A stretch of 64,000 nucleotides of DNA from Mesobacillus subterraneus (GTDB lineage Bacteria > Bacillota > Bacilli > Bacillales > Cytobacillaceae), in assembly GCF_023715485.1 (NCBI RefSeq), contig NZ_JAMBOF010000006.1:124001-188000 (forward strand). Direction: 5' to 3'. The notes under the pieces are model-generated. The model worked only from the letters and a program-made list of their open reading frames with translations, did not search any database and had not been told where the DNA came from. The translations under genes were made by a program, and so were the position numbers. Numbering within the stretch: position 1 is the first letter of the stretch; each line of letters starts with the position of its first letter. Below are positions 8,843 through 16,986 of the stretch, one piece after another.

Positions 8843-8995
8843 TTACCAGCGGTGGGCTTTCGCGTTCCCTCTCGCAAGAATGGTGTTCTTCGTGACCTGA
8901 GTCTGGCCATTCACTTGAGAATTTAATCGCTTGCGCCTTGTCCAGGTGTGGTGGAAAAGTTCTGAGTGCGGATCCAAATGATCTTTGTAACTCAT
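8843..8995 (-). CDS. Small basic protein resembling YpzG
   Basis: A 50-codon frame on the reverse strand starts at ATG 8995 with GAGGTG five bases upstream and ends at TAA 8843. The product begins MSYKDHLDPHSELFHHTWTR and ends NAKAHRW. The FHHxWTR, KSQVNGQTQ-like centre and terminal H/RW recall the YpzG-like small proteins of Bacillus, whose function is unknown; I make this match from memory. A longer frame (8805-8999, TTG start) overlaps in another phase, lacks this pattern and is probably a shadow. The hairpin at 8791-8826 ends the transcript. Confidence 0.65.
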   Translation of the reverse strand: MSYKDHLDPHSELFHHTWTRRKRLNSQVNGQTQVTKNTILARGNAKAHRW

Positions 8996-9196
8996 ACAAT
9001 CACCTCAGGAATGGATTTTTGAAACGTCTGATATTCGTAAGAACATCACTAATAGCGTTTGTATTATTAAATAGCAATATACATCAGAGAAATTTAGTGA
9101 CGCAAATAAATCTTTTTTTGCTTTTTTTGTAACTTTTTACAATTTTCATCGTATTAACCTTTGAGAAAGCTAAATTGATTACATATTTTTTTAAAA

Positions 9197-9390
9197 AGAA
9201 AGGCTCTGTTAAACACGGCTGTTGATTTTCGTTCCAGACGCTTCGCTTTCCGCGGGGCTGGCGCTGAGCCTCCTCGTCGCTTCGCTCCTGCGGGGTCTCA
9301 CCTGACCAGCTGCGCCCGCAGGAGTCTACGCGTCTTCCACTACAATCAACAGGGTTTAAAAATCAACATTCAACTTAAACAGAGTCAAAA
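9197..9390 (+). repeat. Dispersed intergenic repeat, copy 2 (forward orientation)
   Basis: The core at 9219-9352 is bounded by CTGTTGATT and AATCAACAG. The inner arms CTCCTGCGGG and CCCGCAGGAG form a 10-bp hairpin. Outer arms GGCTCTGTTAAA (9202-9213) and TTAAACAGAGTC (9375-9386) make a second inverted repeat around it. It closely matches copies at 3713 and 33761. The whole 8996-9406 gap holds this element plus an AT-rich stretch likely to carry the promoter of the small gene at 8995. Confidence 0.88.
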
Positions 9391-9406
9391 GAAAAGAGGA
9401 GATTGG

Positions 9407-10348
9407 ATGTCGCAATTTGCACTCGAGGTAAAATCATTAACAAAAAGAATCGGCAAAAAGACAATTGTTGATGACGTCAGCTTTCAAGTGGAGCGTGGAG
9501 AAATTTTCGGATTGCTGGGACCTAATGGTGCAGGGAAAACGACAATTATCCGTATGATTGTCAGCCTGATAAACCGTACCGGCGGAACTGTATTGGTCAA
9601 TGGCCAAGATCTGGACGAATCATTTACACAAGCGATGAATGAGTTAGGCGCAATCGTCGAGAATCCTGAGTTTTACAAATATCTTAGTGGTTACAAAAAC
9701 CTAAAACATTATGCACGTATGGCCCTAACTGATATAACTGAGGAACGAATCGAGGAAGTCACTGAGCTGGTTGGCCTAGAGAATGCTATCCATGATAAAG
9801 TACGTACTTATTCACTTGGGATGCGTCAAAGACTGGGCGTGGCGCAGACGATTCTTCATAAGCCATCAATCTTGATTCTTGATGAACCGACTAACGGACT
9901 TGACCCACAGGGTATCAGGGAGTTCCGCGATTATTTGCGCTTGCTTGCAAGCCAGGGAACATCAGTATTAGTATCATCACACCTTTTATCAGAAATGCAG
10001 CTAATGTGTGATCGTTTCGCGATTATTGAACAGGGGAAACTCGTACATATTTCAACGATGAATGAAAATGAAACGGAAGAAACTAAAGTCACTCGTTCTG
10101 TAGAGATGGAAGTATCCAATGCAAGTCATGCTGCAAAGCTTTTGAAGGAAAAAATGCCTGAAGTAAAAGTGACATCCATCAAAGACTCGAGGTTAATTTT
10201 ATCCGTTGAGAAAGAAACAATTCCTGTAATCAACAAACTGTTGGTATTAAATGATATCGATGTCTTTGAGATTCTGAATGTAAAGGCAACCTTGGAAGAC
10301 CGCTTCCTGGAAATCACGAATAAGGATAAAAAGGAGCAAACAGTATGA
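9407..10348 (+). CDS. ABC transporter ATP-binding protein, BcrA type
   Basis: A 313-residue ATPase with Walker A GPNGAGKT (about residues 38-45), a Q/H-loop region, signature YSLGMRQRLG (about 137-146), Walker B ILILDEPTNGLDP and the switch histidine in SSHLLSE. The C-terminal 90 residues are an accessory domain common in BcrA/CcmA-type exporters. The substrate cannot be read from sequence; close families export peptides or give lantibiotic and bacitracin tolerance. ATG 9407 has AGAGGAG upstream. The stop overlaps the permease start by four bases (ATGA), so the two are translationally coupled. Confidence 0.92.
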   Translation: MSQFALEVKSLTKRIGKKTIVDDVSFQVERGEIFGLLGPNGAGKTTIIRMIVSLINRTGGTVLVNGQDLDESFTQAMNELGAIVENPEFYKYLSGYKNLKHYARMALTDITEERIEEVTELVGLENAIHDKVRTYSLGMRQRLGVAQTILHKPSILILDEPTNGLDPQGIREFRDYLRLLASQGTSVLVSSHLLSEMQLMCDRFAIIEQGKLVHISTMNENETEETKVTRSVEMEVSNASHAAKLLKEKMPEVKVTSIKDSRLILSVEKETIPVINKLLVLNDIDVFEILNVKATLEDRFLEITNKDKKEQTV

Positions 10349-11289
10349 TAGCATTAATCCAAAATGAATTAATGAAGATATTTGGCAAAATGGCAAGTTG
10401 GATTTATATGGTCATCATTGTGATGGCAGTACTCGTTGCAGGAATTATCTATATGAAGTTCAGCGGTGATCCTAATCCAAATTGGCGTCAGGATACACAG
10501 GCAGAAATCACAATGCTGGAAAACCAGATGGGATCAGCTTCTGAGGAAGAAAAAGGTATGATCGAGGAGCAAATCAACCAGACTCAGGAGTATTTGGACA
10601 AGGGGATTAACCCAACCGCGAAAACGAACTGGCATTTTATGAATGATGTTGTCGTTCGTGTTAGCTCGCTTGTAACGTTATTCGTCGTGGTTGTTGGCAG
10701 TGCCAATGTGGCGGCGGAATTTTCAGATGGAACGATTAAACAGCTTCTAATCCGTCCTCATAGAAGATGGAGCGTATTGCTTTCCAAATATATTGCCGTA
10801 ATCATATACGCGATGTTAATGGTAGTGACGTTAATTGTATCAGGGTACTTAATTGGCCTCATCCTTTTTGGCAGCGGTGATTTCAATATGAAGATTTTTG
10901 AATTCACATTAGAAGGCAGAAAAGAAGCAATTGTCGGCACACAATTTTTCTTGAAAATGCTATATTTTATACCAAGCTTGCTTATGGTAATGACGATCGG
11001 TTTCATGCTTTCAACCCTTTTTAAAAGTCAGGCTCTTGCTGTCGGAATCGGTATCTTCGTTTTATTTTTTTCTTCAACCCTGGGAGGCATCATTTTGATG
11101 CTCGCGGATAAGTATACTTGGGCTAAGTTTTTGATCTTCCCGCACTTAGATTTAACCGTTTACGCACTTCAAGATAGAATCCTTGAAAACATCACCTTGC
11201 CAGTTTCTCTGTCAATACTGGCGATTTATTATGCAGTTTTCATGATGATTACATTTTTCTTCTTCCAGAAGAGGGATATCAGCATTTAG
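10345..11289 (+). CDS. ABC-2 type transporter permease
   Basis: A 314-residue membrane protein. TM1 (residues 19-38) is followed by a roughly 75-residue extracytoplasmic loop rich in glutamate and glutamine, then five hydrophobic segments and a basic end. This one-plus-five pattern with a large first loop is typical of ABC-2 permeases paired with BcrA-type ATPases. It contains NVAAEFSDGTIKQLLIRPHRR, the cytoplasmic coupling stretch common in the family. Coupled to the ATPase at 9407. A hairpin at 11302 ends the pair. Confidence 0.88.
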   Translation: MIALIQNELMKIFGKMASWIYMVIIVMAVLVAGIIYMKFSGDPNPNWRQDTQAEITMLENQMGSASEEEKGMIEEQINQTQEYLDKGINPTAKTNWHFMNDVVVRVSSLVTLFVVVVGSANVAAEFSDGTIKQLLIRPHRRWSVLLSKYIAVIIYAMLMVVTLIVSGYLIGLILFGSGDFNMKIFEFTLEGRKEAIVGTQFFLKMLYFIPSLLMVMTIGFMLSTLFKSQALAVGIGIFVLFFSSTLGGIILMLADKYTWAKFLIFPHLDLTVYALQDRILENITLPVSLSILAIYYAVFMMITFFFFQKRDISI

Positions 11290-11301
11290 ACCGAATTTCT
11301 T

Positions 11302-11330
11302 AAAGAGGGCAGCAAAAGCTGCTCTCTTTT
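11302..11330 (+). terminator. Terminator after the ABC pair
   Basis: AAAGAGGGCAGC and GCTGCTCTCTTT pair around a four-base AAAA loop, with one G-T wobble, and end in TTTT. Confidence 0.82.
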
Positions 11331-11357
11331 GCTTATATAGAGAGAGGAGTAGGGAGT

Positions 11358-11915
11358 ATGAACCCGTTATTATTGGAATTTCCGACCGAATTTGAAACAG
11401 ACAGACTGTTAATCAGAATGCCTTTGCCTGGAGACGGAGCCGTCACGTGCGAATCCATTAATACTTCATTGCCCGATTTGAAGCCGTGGATGCCATGGGC
11501 GCAAAAGGAACAAACGATTGAAGAAACTGAAATTGTAATACGCGAAGGATACGTAAACTTTTTAAACCGGACTGACTTGCGCTTGCTTGTTTTTAAAAAA
11601 GACACAGGCGAATTTATTGCTTCATCAGGGTTGCACCGAATCAACTGGAATGTTCCAAAGTTCGAAATCGGCTACTGGATAGACACCCGCTACAGCGGGC
11701 AAGGGTATATGACTGAAGCCGTACAGGGGATCACCGATTTTGCAGTCCGAGAATTAAAGGCACGAAGAGTAGAAATCCGTTGTGATGCTTTAAACGTCAA
11801 AAGCAGGGCAATTGCGGAAAGGTTAGGATTCACATTGGAAGGAATTTTGAAGTGTGATTCAGTATCTGTTCAAGGGGAAATCAGAGATACTTGTATATAC
11901 GCGAAAACAATTTAG
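11358..11915 (+). CDS. GNAT N-acetyltransferase, RimJ/RimL type
   Basis: A 185-residue acetyltransferase of the RimJ/RimL branch. The N-terminus (ETDRLLIRMPLPGDG) is standard for the branch, the acetyl-CoA loop region reads YSGQGYMTEAV, and the C-terminal part has ARRVEIRCDALNVKSRAIAERLGF. The family acetylates protein N-termini, antibiotics or other amines; the target here is unknown. ATG 11358 has GAGGAGTAGGGAG upstream. It is transcribed alone and ends at a strong hairpin. Confidence 0.88.
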   Translation: MNPLLLEFPTEFETDRLLIRMPLPGDGAVTCESINTSLPDLKPWMPWAQKEQTIEETEIVIREGYVNFLNRTDLRLLVFKKDTGEFIASSGLHRINWNVPKFEIGYWIDTRYSGQGYMTEAVQGITDFAVRELKARRVEIRCDALNVKSRAIAERLGFTLEGILKCDSVSVQGEIRDTCIYAKTI

Positions 11916-11957
11916 GAAGAAAACGGATGATAATGAGCTTTAACAAAAGTTCACATA

Positions 11958-11994
11958 AAGAAGAGCAGCAATTCAGCTGCTCTTCTTCATTTTT
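11958..11994. terminator. Bidirectional terminator between GNAT and PBP genes
   Basis: AAGAAGAGCAGC (11958-11969) and GCTGCTCTTCTT (11976-11987) form a perfect 12-bp stem with a six-base loop, between convergent genes. Confidence 0.9.
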
Positions 11995-14110
11995 ATTGGC
12001 CTTGCCACTCTTTTAGTTTTTCGATTACTTTATCGCTGGCCTTACCGGCATCTTCCTGCATTTGCTCCAGTACTTTCTTCCACTTTGGTGCTTCTTCTTT
12101 TAATCTTTCTTCAACCTGGCCAGCACGCTCTTTCAATTCCTTCTCGAGATTGTTCGCTTTTTCCCTTATCGCTTTTTCTGTTTCTTCATAATCGACCGTC
12201 TTGCCGGAAATACGTGTGTTAACCGAATCCACACTGAATTCCTCAGGTTGAATATGAGGAACAGATTCTTCCATGATGGCGCGGAATATTGGTACCACAT
12301 CCTTGGAACTGCTGCTCGACAGATAATGATTGCGATCAGTCTTATCGTATCCAAGCCATACAGCCCCGACCAGATTTGGTGTATATCCGACGAACCATTG
12401 GTCTTTCGTGCCGTTGATGTCTGCGTAAGGCAGCTGGGTGGATCCGGTCTTGCCGGCAATCTGAGCATTCTTCATTTTAGTTCCTTTTCCAGTCCCGGTT
12501 TCGACGACATTCAAAAGCATCGATGTCATTTCATTTGCCACCGATTTGGAAGTGACCCGTGTCGTCGAGCCATCATGCTCGGCAATTACTTTGCCCGTCG
12601 GTCCCACAATCTTGGTTATGAGATGAGAGTCATGCTTCTTCCCGCCATTTGGAAAAACGGAGTATGCTTCGGCCATCTTTAGTGGGGAGACGCCATTATG
12701 CATACCTCCTAATGCCAGTGCGAGATTTTGGTCTTCTTTTTCAACCTTGATGCCAAACCTTCTAACCGCGTCAATCCCTTTTTCCAATCCGATTTCATTA
12801 AGCAGCCAAACTGCCGGTAAATTGATTGATTTTTCGATGGCCTCATACATCGGCACTTCACCCTGGTATGTGTCAGAAAAGTTCTTAGGGCTATAATTCT
12901 TAAAGCTCGTCTTCTTGTCTTCCAGCATTGAATCATACTCATAGCCTTCTTCGAGGGCTGGTGTATAAACAGCCAGCGGCTTCATCGTTGAACCGGGCTG
13001 TGCTTTCAAATGAGTAGCCCTGTTGAACCCTCTGAAGACCTTTTCGCCGCGGCCGCCGACTAAAGCCCGCACGCCGCCATTGCCGGGATCAAGAAGGACC
13101 GAGCCACTTTGTACTAAAACATCACTTGCACGGTCAGGGAAGAGATGATCCTGGCGATATACTTTTTCCAGTCCTGACTGAAGGTTCTGATCAAGTTCTG
13201 TATGAATACGATATCCTCTAGTCATAATCTCATCTTGTGTCAGACCGTATTTGGTCGTTGCTTCATCTAGAACGGCATCGACATAAGAAGGATATTTGCG
13301 GTCTGCAAGACTGCCTCCGCCATCCTCAAGCTTGATTTCTTCAGCTTTTGCTTTTTTGTATTCAGCATCAGTAATCTTACCCAGTTCATTCATTTTTGCC
13401 AGAACGACATTTCTTCTTTTCATTGCCGCTTCGTAATTATTATAGGGGTCCAAGGCAGAAGGGGCCTTTAGGAGACCTGCAAGCATAGCCGCCTCGCTGA
13501 TCGTGACATCCTGAATATCCTTGGCAAAGTATTTCTTGCTGGCGTTATTGATGCCAAAAGCACCACTGCCGAAATAAACCTGGTTAAGGTACATTTCTAT
13601 AATTTCGTCCTTTTTATATACCTTTTCTATCTCAACTGCTAAAAATAATTCCTCAACCTTACGTTTGTACGTACGCTCAGAAGACAAAAGAGCATTTTTC
13701 GTCAGCTGCTGTGTAAGTGTACTGCCGCCGCCTGTAATGCCACCGGCAAATAGGTTCCCAAAAAACGCGCGGGTTATCCCTTTAATATCAAACCCGTGGT
13801 GTTCGTAGAAACGTTCGTCTTCAATCGCGATTACAGCACCAGGTACATACTCAGGCATCTGGTCAATCGGAACTCCGCCTGTCCGATTCGTAGCAAGCTT
13901 GCTCGCTTCTGCGCCATCCTTATCATAGATACTTGTAGCCTGACTGAGCCCATCTTTAAGTGTCTGGACATTTGCCCTGCTGGCAATGAAAGCAAACCAG
14001 AGAATCGACAACAATATAAAAACCAATAAGATTAATAATAAAATTTGCGTCAGGTGGCGCTTCTTCCAAAATCGGACGACCGCCTCCCTAAATCTGTGCA
14101 ATAAGTGCAT
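11993..14110 (-). CDS. pbpG: Class A penicillin-binding protein (PbpG/PBP1A-like)
   Basis: A 705-residue bifunctional peptidoglycan synthase. It has a short cytoplasmic tail and a membrane anchor at about 23-45. The GT51 glycosyltransferase follows, with AIEDERFYEHHG around catalytic Glu97 and GGGSTLTQQLTKN at 127-139. The transpeptidase has QPGSTMKPL (SxxK), SIN and KTGST motifs. After residue 640 comes a charged helical tail of about 60 residues. Length and motif wording resemble B. subtilis PbpG (PBP2d), a forespore protein, but PbpF and PonA-type members cannot be excluded, so the symbol is tentative. It ends at the shared hairpin at 11958. Confidence 0.88.
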   Translation of the reverse strand: MHLLHRFREAVVRFWKKRHLTQILLLILLVFILLSILWFAFIASRANVQTLKDGLSQATSIYDKDGAEASKLATNRTGGVPIDQMPEYVPGAVIAIEDERFYEHHGFDIKGITRAFFGNLFAGGITGGGSTLTQQLTKNALLSSERTYKRKVEELFLAVEIEKVYKKDEIIEMYLNQVYFGSGAFGINNASKKYFAKDIQDVTISEAAMLAGLLKAPSALDPYNNYEAAMKRRNVVLAKMNELGKITDAEYKKAKAEEIKLEDGGGSLADRKYPSYVDAVLDEATTKYGLTQDEIMTRGYRIHTELDQNLQSGLEKVYRQDHLFPDRASDVLVQSGSVLLDPGNGGVRALVGGRGEKVFRGFNRATHLKAQPGSTMKPLAVYTPALEEGYEYDSMLEDKKTSFKNYSPKNFSDTYQGEVPMYEAIEKSINLPAVWLLNEIGLEKGIDAVRRFGIKVEKEDQNLALALGGMHNGVSPLKMAEAYSVFPNGGKKHDSHLITKIVGPTGKVIAEHDGSTTRVTSKSVANEMTSMLLNVVETGTGKGTKMKNAQIAGKTGSTQLPYADINGTKDQWFVGYTPNLVGAVWLGYDKTDRNHYLSSSSSKDVVPIFRAIMEESVPHIQPEEFSVDSVNTRISGKTVDYEETEKAIREKANNLEKELKERAGQVEERLKEEAPKWKKVLEQMQEDAGKASDKVIEKLKEWQGQ

Positions 14111-14285
14111 AAGTGATCTCCTTTTTAAAAATGAAGCTTTTTAGTATATTTCATTGCTGGTAAAATTAGGTTAGATACCGAATTTATCTTTACATTATAA
14201 ATGATTTCAATGCTTATGCAAAAGCGGAAGCATTTTTCGGCTTATTATTAGTATTACAATAAATTTAAAAATATTTTAATTAAAT

Positions 14286-14311
14286 TGAAACAAATGTCGG
14301 ACTCGTGCGAC
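14286..14311 (+). promoter_or_regulatory. ECF-type autoregulatory promoter (TGAAAC-N16-CGAC)
   Basis: TGAAAC at 14286-14291 and CGAC at 14308-14311 are separated by exactly 16 bases. This is the consensus for Bacillus extracytoplasmic-function sigma factors; sigma-X-type promoters favour CGAC. It lies 25 bases before the start of the sigma gene it would control, pointing to autoregulation. Confidence 0.8.
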
Positions 14312-14336
14312 TTATTAGGGATTGGGGGAGTGATAA

Positions 14337-14870
14337 GTGGATGAAAAGCGGCTTGATATAAATGAAATTTATGATAAATATTATCGCGATGTCTATCATT
14401 TCGCACTTTATTTTACAAATAACAAACAGGAAGCAGAGGATATTACTCAAGAAACATTCATAAAAATCATCAAGTCAATTAGTACTCTAAAGGACCCGGA
14501 TCGATTAAAGACATGGATCCTGTCAATCGCAAGAAATACAGCTATGGATTTGCACCGTAAAAGAAAGTTTGTCAGCCTGTTTCCCGAATGGGTATTCGAT
14601 AAAGAAAAAGACAGCATCACTCCAGAGGACCGGCTGATTCAAAAAGGCGAATGGACGGAGCTACACAGTGCCTTGTTGAAATTGAAACAGCAATACAGAA
14701 CAGTTGTGATTTTACGTGGATTAAAGGAATTAAGTATAAAAGAAACGGCTGATATTCTAGGATGCAGTGAAGCGAAGGTGCGAGTAGATTACCATCGTGG
14801 ACTTCAGCTGCTGAAAAAGCAGGTTTTATCCAATGATGAAGGGTGGGGACTAAAAGATGGACAATCGTAA
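14337..14870 (+). CDS. ECF RNA polymerase sigma factor
   Basis: A 177-residue group IV sigma factor. Region 2 carries DITQETFIKIIKSI and LKTWILSIARNTAMDLHRKR. Region 4 has LRGLKELSIKETADILGCSEAKVRVDYHRGLQLLKK, the helix-turn-helix that reads the -35 element. GTG 14337 follows GGGGGAG with six bases of spacing. The gene overlaps the downstream membrane protein by 14 bases, the normal arrangement with an anti-sigma factor. The promoter at 14286 fits autoregulation. It cannot be assigned to SigX, SigM, SigW or another named factor from sequence reading alone. Confidence 0.92.
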   Translation: MDEKRLDINEIYDKYYRDVYHFALYFTNNKQEAEDITQETFIKIIKSISTLKDPDRLKTWILSIARNTAMDLHRKRKFVSLFPEWVFDKEKDSITPEDRLIQKGEWTELHSALLKLKQQYRTVVILRGLKELSIKETADILGCSEAKVRVDYHRGLQLLKKQVLSNDEGWGLKDGQS

Positions 14871-16368
14871 GCAGGATTCGTTTGACCAAAGGTTCCTCGC
14901 GCCGCTTAAAAACAGGCCAGGACTCGAACCGGATGAAAGCTTTGTCGAAAAGCTAAGGACCGAAATCTCACAGGAAAGCAAAATTAATAATTTGCCGTTC
15001 AAACCTAAATGGCGCTGGCCTGTGCTCGTGCCAATGGCAATGGCAGTGTTATTATTTTCTGTGTTGACAGCATCATTTGTCGGGAAAGAAACGCAGATGG
15101 ATAATAAATCCGGCAGTGATAAAATAGCCATAACGTCAGATACAGGAGATAGTAACAAGAAAGATAATACACCAAAAAAGGAAAGAGATATCTATCAACT
15201 TATCAATGATCATCAAGCATTTGATAGACTGTACAATCAAATCTCAAAAGAAACAGGTTCAACAACAGTTGGCAGAGAGTTGGTCTATTATTTTGATGCA
15301 TTAGAAAAAGATGATAAAGATTACTTAAGGGAACACCTTGAAGACGGATATTCAACAAAAAAGCTGACTGATTTGGTTGATTATTACAAAATGGCTGATT
15401 TTACTACTCTGAAGGTTGAAACAATATATAAGGATACAGGTGCATTCACATACCAGGTGGTTATTAGTTACATGGATAAAGGACGGAAAGAAGCGGTCAA
15501 AAAAAGATTAATTCTAGACGTCACGGGGAAAACCATTATTTCTGACTATGTTACTCCTGACAGCTGGGACAAAGAGAAAGACCTGCTAGTAAAGAAGAAA
15601 ATTGAGTTAATTGAAAACAATCTAACATATGGAATGAGTAAGGACGAGGCAGAAAGGATTTTCGGCGCTGATTATAAAATTATCGAAAATCCGGAAATTG
15701 AGGGGGAAGGAAAAGAAGAATGGTTCTATCAATTTTTTGTAGAAGAGGGCACAAAAAGCAGTGTTGAGTCTGACTATATTGTGGATTTTACAAACCTACA
15801 GAACCAAAAGGTCGGAATCCAATTTTGGATTGGCTGGTCATCCCAGAATGAAGCAATTAGAATGACTGTCTTCTATACACAGGATGGCCAAGTATTTGCA
15901 AATTATCTAACAGAAGAGGGAATTCGTAAAAATCAGGAATCCTCACTTGGGGAATTAAAGCAGATTGGAGACACATTTAAGCTAAGCGAAAAGGAAAGAA
16001 GCATATACGATCGATTTAAGTTGGACCGTGAAAGCAAACATTTAAAGGACCTTGGTCCCATTAATGTCGCAAAGCTTTACATTCAGGCAAGCCTGGACGG
16101 TGACGCAGAAACCCAATATGCCTTATATACAACGAGACCTGATCGTGTTAGGTGGTCAAAGGAGGAACATGTAGGTTACGCCAAAAATGAAAAAACCTCA
16201 TCAGAATCTTTATTGGCAAGCCTCGGGGGGATACAGAATGGCATATTTAATGAGGAAAGTGATTTTGAAGGATTTATAAGCTTTGAAACCAGCAATGGGC
16301 CGGGTTTTTTCCAAATGGTAAAAGACATAGACGGTATCTGGAAGGTCGCTTTTATGCCTATCCAATAA
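14857..16368 (+). CDS. Anti-sigma factor with large extracytoplasmic domain
   Basis: A 503-residue protein overlapping the ECF sigma gene by 14 bases. The first 50 residues are a cytoplasmic anti-sigma region, one membrane helix lies at about 51-70, and roughly 430 residues are predicted outside. The outer part has an SmpA/BamE-like stretch (LTYGMSKDEAERIFGADYKI) near residues 250-270 and an NTF2-like looking end (AKLYIQASLDGDAETQYALY). The start ATG follows the AAAGATGG context within the sigma gene. Its likely role is to hold the sigma factor at the membrane until envelope stress. This is inferred from position and topology, as no anti-sigma motif is strong. Confidence 0.75.
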   Translation: MDNRKQDSFDQRFLAPLKNRPGLEPDESFVEKLRTEISQESKINNLPFKPKWRWPVLVPMAMAVLLFSVLTASFVGKETQMDNKSGSDKIAITSDTGDSNKKDNTPKKERDIYQLINDHQAFDRLYNQISKETGSTTVGRELVYYFDALEKDDKDYLREHLEDGYSTKKLTDLVDYYKMADFTTLKVETIYKDTGAFTYQVVISYMDKGRKEAVKKRLILDVTGKTIISDYVTPDSWDKEKDLLVKKKIELIENNLTYGMSKDEAERIFGADYKIIENPEIEGEGKEEWFYQFFVEEGTKSSVESDYIVDFTNLQNQKVGIQFWIGWSSQNEAIRMTVFYTQDGQVFANYLTEEGIRKNQESSLGELKQIGDTFKLSEKERSIYDRFKLDRESKHLKDLGPINVAKLYIQASLDGDAETQYALYTTRPDRVRWSKEEHVGYAKNEKTSSESLLASLGGIQNGIFNEESDFEGFISFETSNGPGFFQMVKDIDGIWKVAFMPIQ

Positions 16369-16387
16369 ATTATAAGATTGATCAAAA

Positions 16388-16432
16388 ACCAAACGTCTGG
16401 CTAATTCTTTATGCCAGACGTTTGGTCATTTT
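16388..16432. terminator. Bidirectional terminator carrying the HxlR stop codon
   Basis: ACCAAACGTCTGGC (16388-16401) and GCCAGACGTTTGGT (16413-16426) form a perfect 14-bp stem with an 11-base loop and T runs. The last codons and TAG of the reverse-strand HxlR gene are inside the hairpin. Confidence 0.9.
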
Positions 16433-16763
16433 TTAAATTAAGGTTCTCTATTTCTGCTCCTGTGATTAACCAATCACCAGCCCATTGCTCAATGGAATGA
16501 AGCACTGGTTTCAGTGCCATACCTTTTTCTGTAAGGGAATATTCCACTCTCACCGGTATTTCTGAAAATACTTCTCGTTTGACGATGCCTTCTTTTTCAA
16601 GGTCCTTTAAACGTTCAGACAGAAGCCTCCCGCTGAGCGGCAGTGATGACTCAATCTCTGAGAATCGATGTTTGCCTGTCAGTAGCTGGTGGATGATTAG
16701 ACCAGTCCATCTTTTGCTCAGGATTTGCATTGCGTGTTCGAATCTAGGACAAAGCTGATACAT
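16401..16763 (-). CDS. HxlR family winged-helix transcriptional regulator
   Basis: A 120-residue protein starting at ATG 16763 behind GAGGTG; GTG 16772 overlaps that ribosome binding site. It has the HxlR pattern: an early cysteine in LCPRFEHAMQILSKRW, a winged helix with HRFSEIESSLPLSGRLLSERLKDLEKEGIVKRE, and VEYSLTEKG in the wing. Members sense aldehydes, quinones or redox state through the N-terminal cysteine and usually control a neighbouring gene. The nearest genes here are not obvious targets. The C-terminal residues DQTSGIKN are encoded by the terminator hairpin, suggesting that the hairpin was captured as coding sequence or the stop codon was lost upstream. Confidence 0.88.
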   Translation of the reverse strand: MYQLCPRFEHAMQILSKRWTGLIIHQLLTGKHRFSEIESSLPLSGRLLSERLKDLEKEGIVKREVFSEIPVRVEYSLTEKGMALKPVLHSIEQWAGDWLITGAEIENLNLKNDQTSGIKN

Positions 16764-16949
16764 AAAAGTCACCTCAATAATAGTATAACTTTTTTCAAGA
16801 TACTTTACATAAATTTGTTCTGAAATTACTCTTTCTTACTAAAAGTAAGTGGATAAAGGAGAACATTGCCAATTAAGAATAATTTCTTCTAGGCTTTGGA
16901 CTATCGAACTCTTCAAAGACTCCACACTTTAATATCAAAATAATGAAGA

Positions 16950-16979
16950 TAAAAGGCATGGGATTCAATCCATGCCTTC
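16950..16979 (-). terminator. Terminator for the lipoprotein gene
   Basis: On the reverse strand AAGGCATGG and CCATGCCTT form a 9-bp stem followed by TTTATCTTC. It lies just past the stop of the gene at 16987. Confidence 0.75.
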
Positions 16980-16986
16980 ATACATA

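Noticed and set aside
8805-8999. 64-codon reverse frame starting with TTG at 8999
   Set aside because: It overlaps the better-supported 50-codon frame (ATG 8995, ribosome binding site spacing five bases) in another phase.
12248-12682. 144-codon forward frame inside the class A PBP gene
   Set aside because: Antisense shadow of a well-supported coding region with all PBP motifs.
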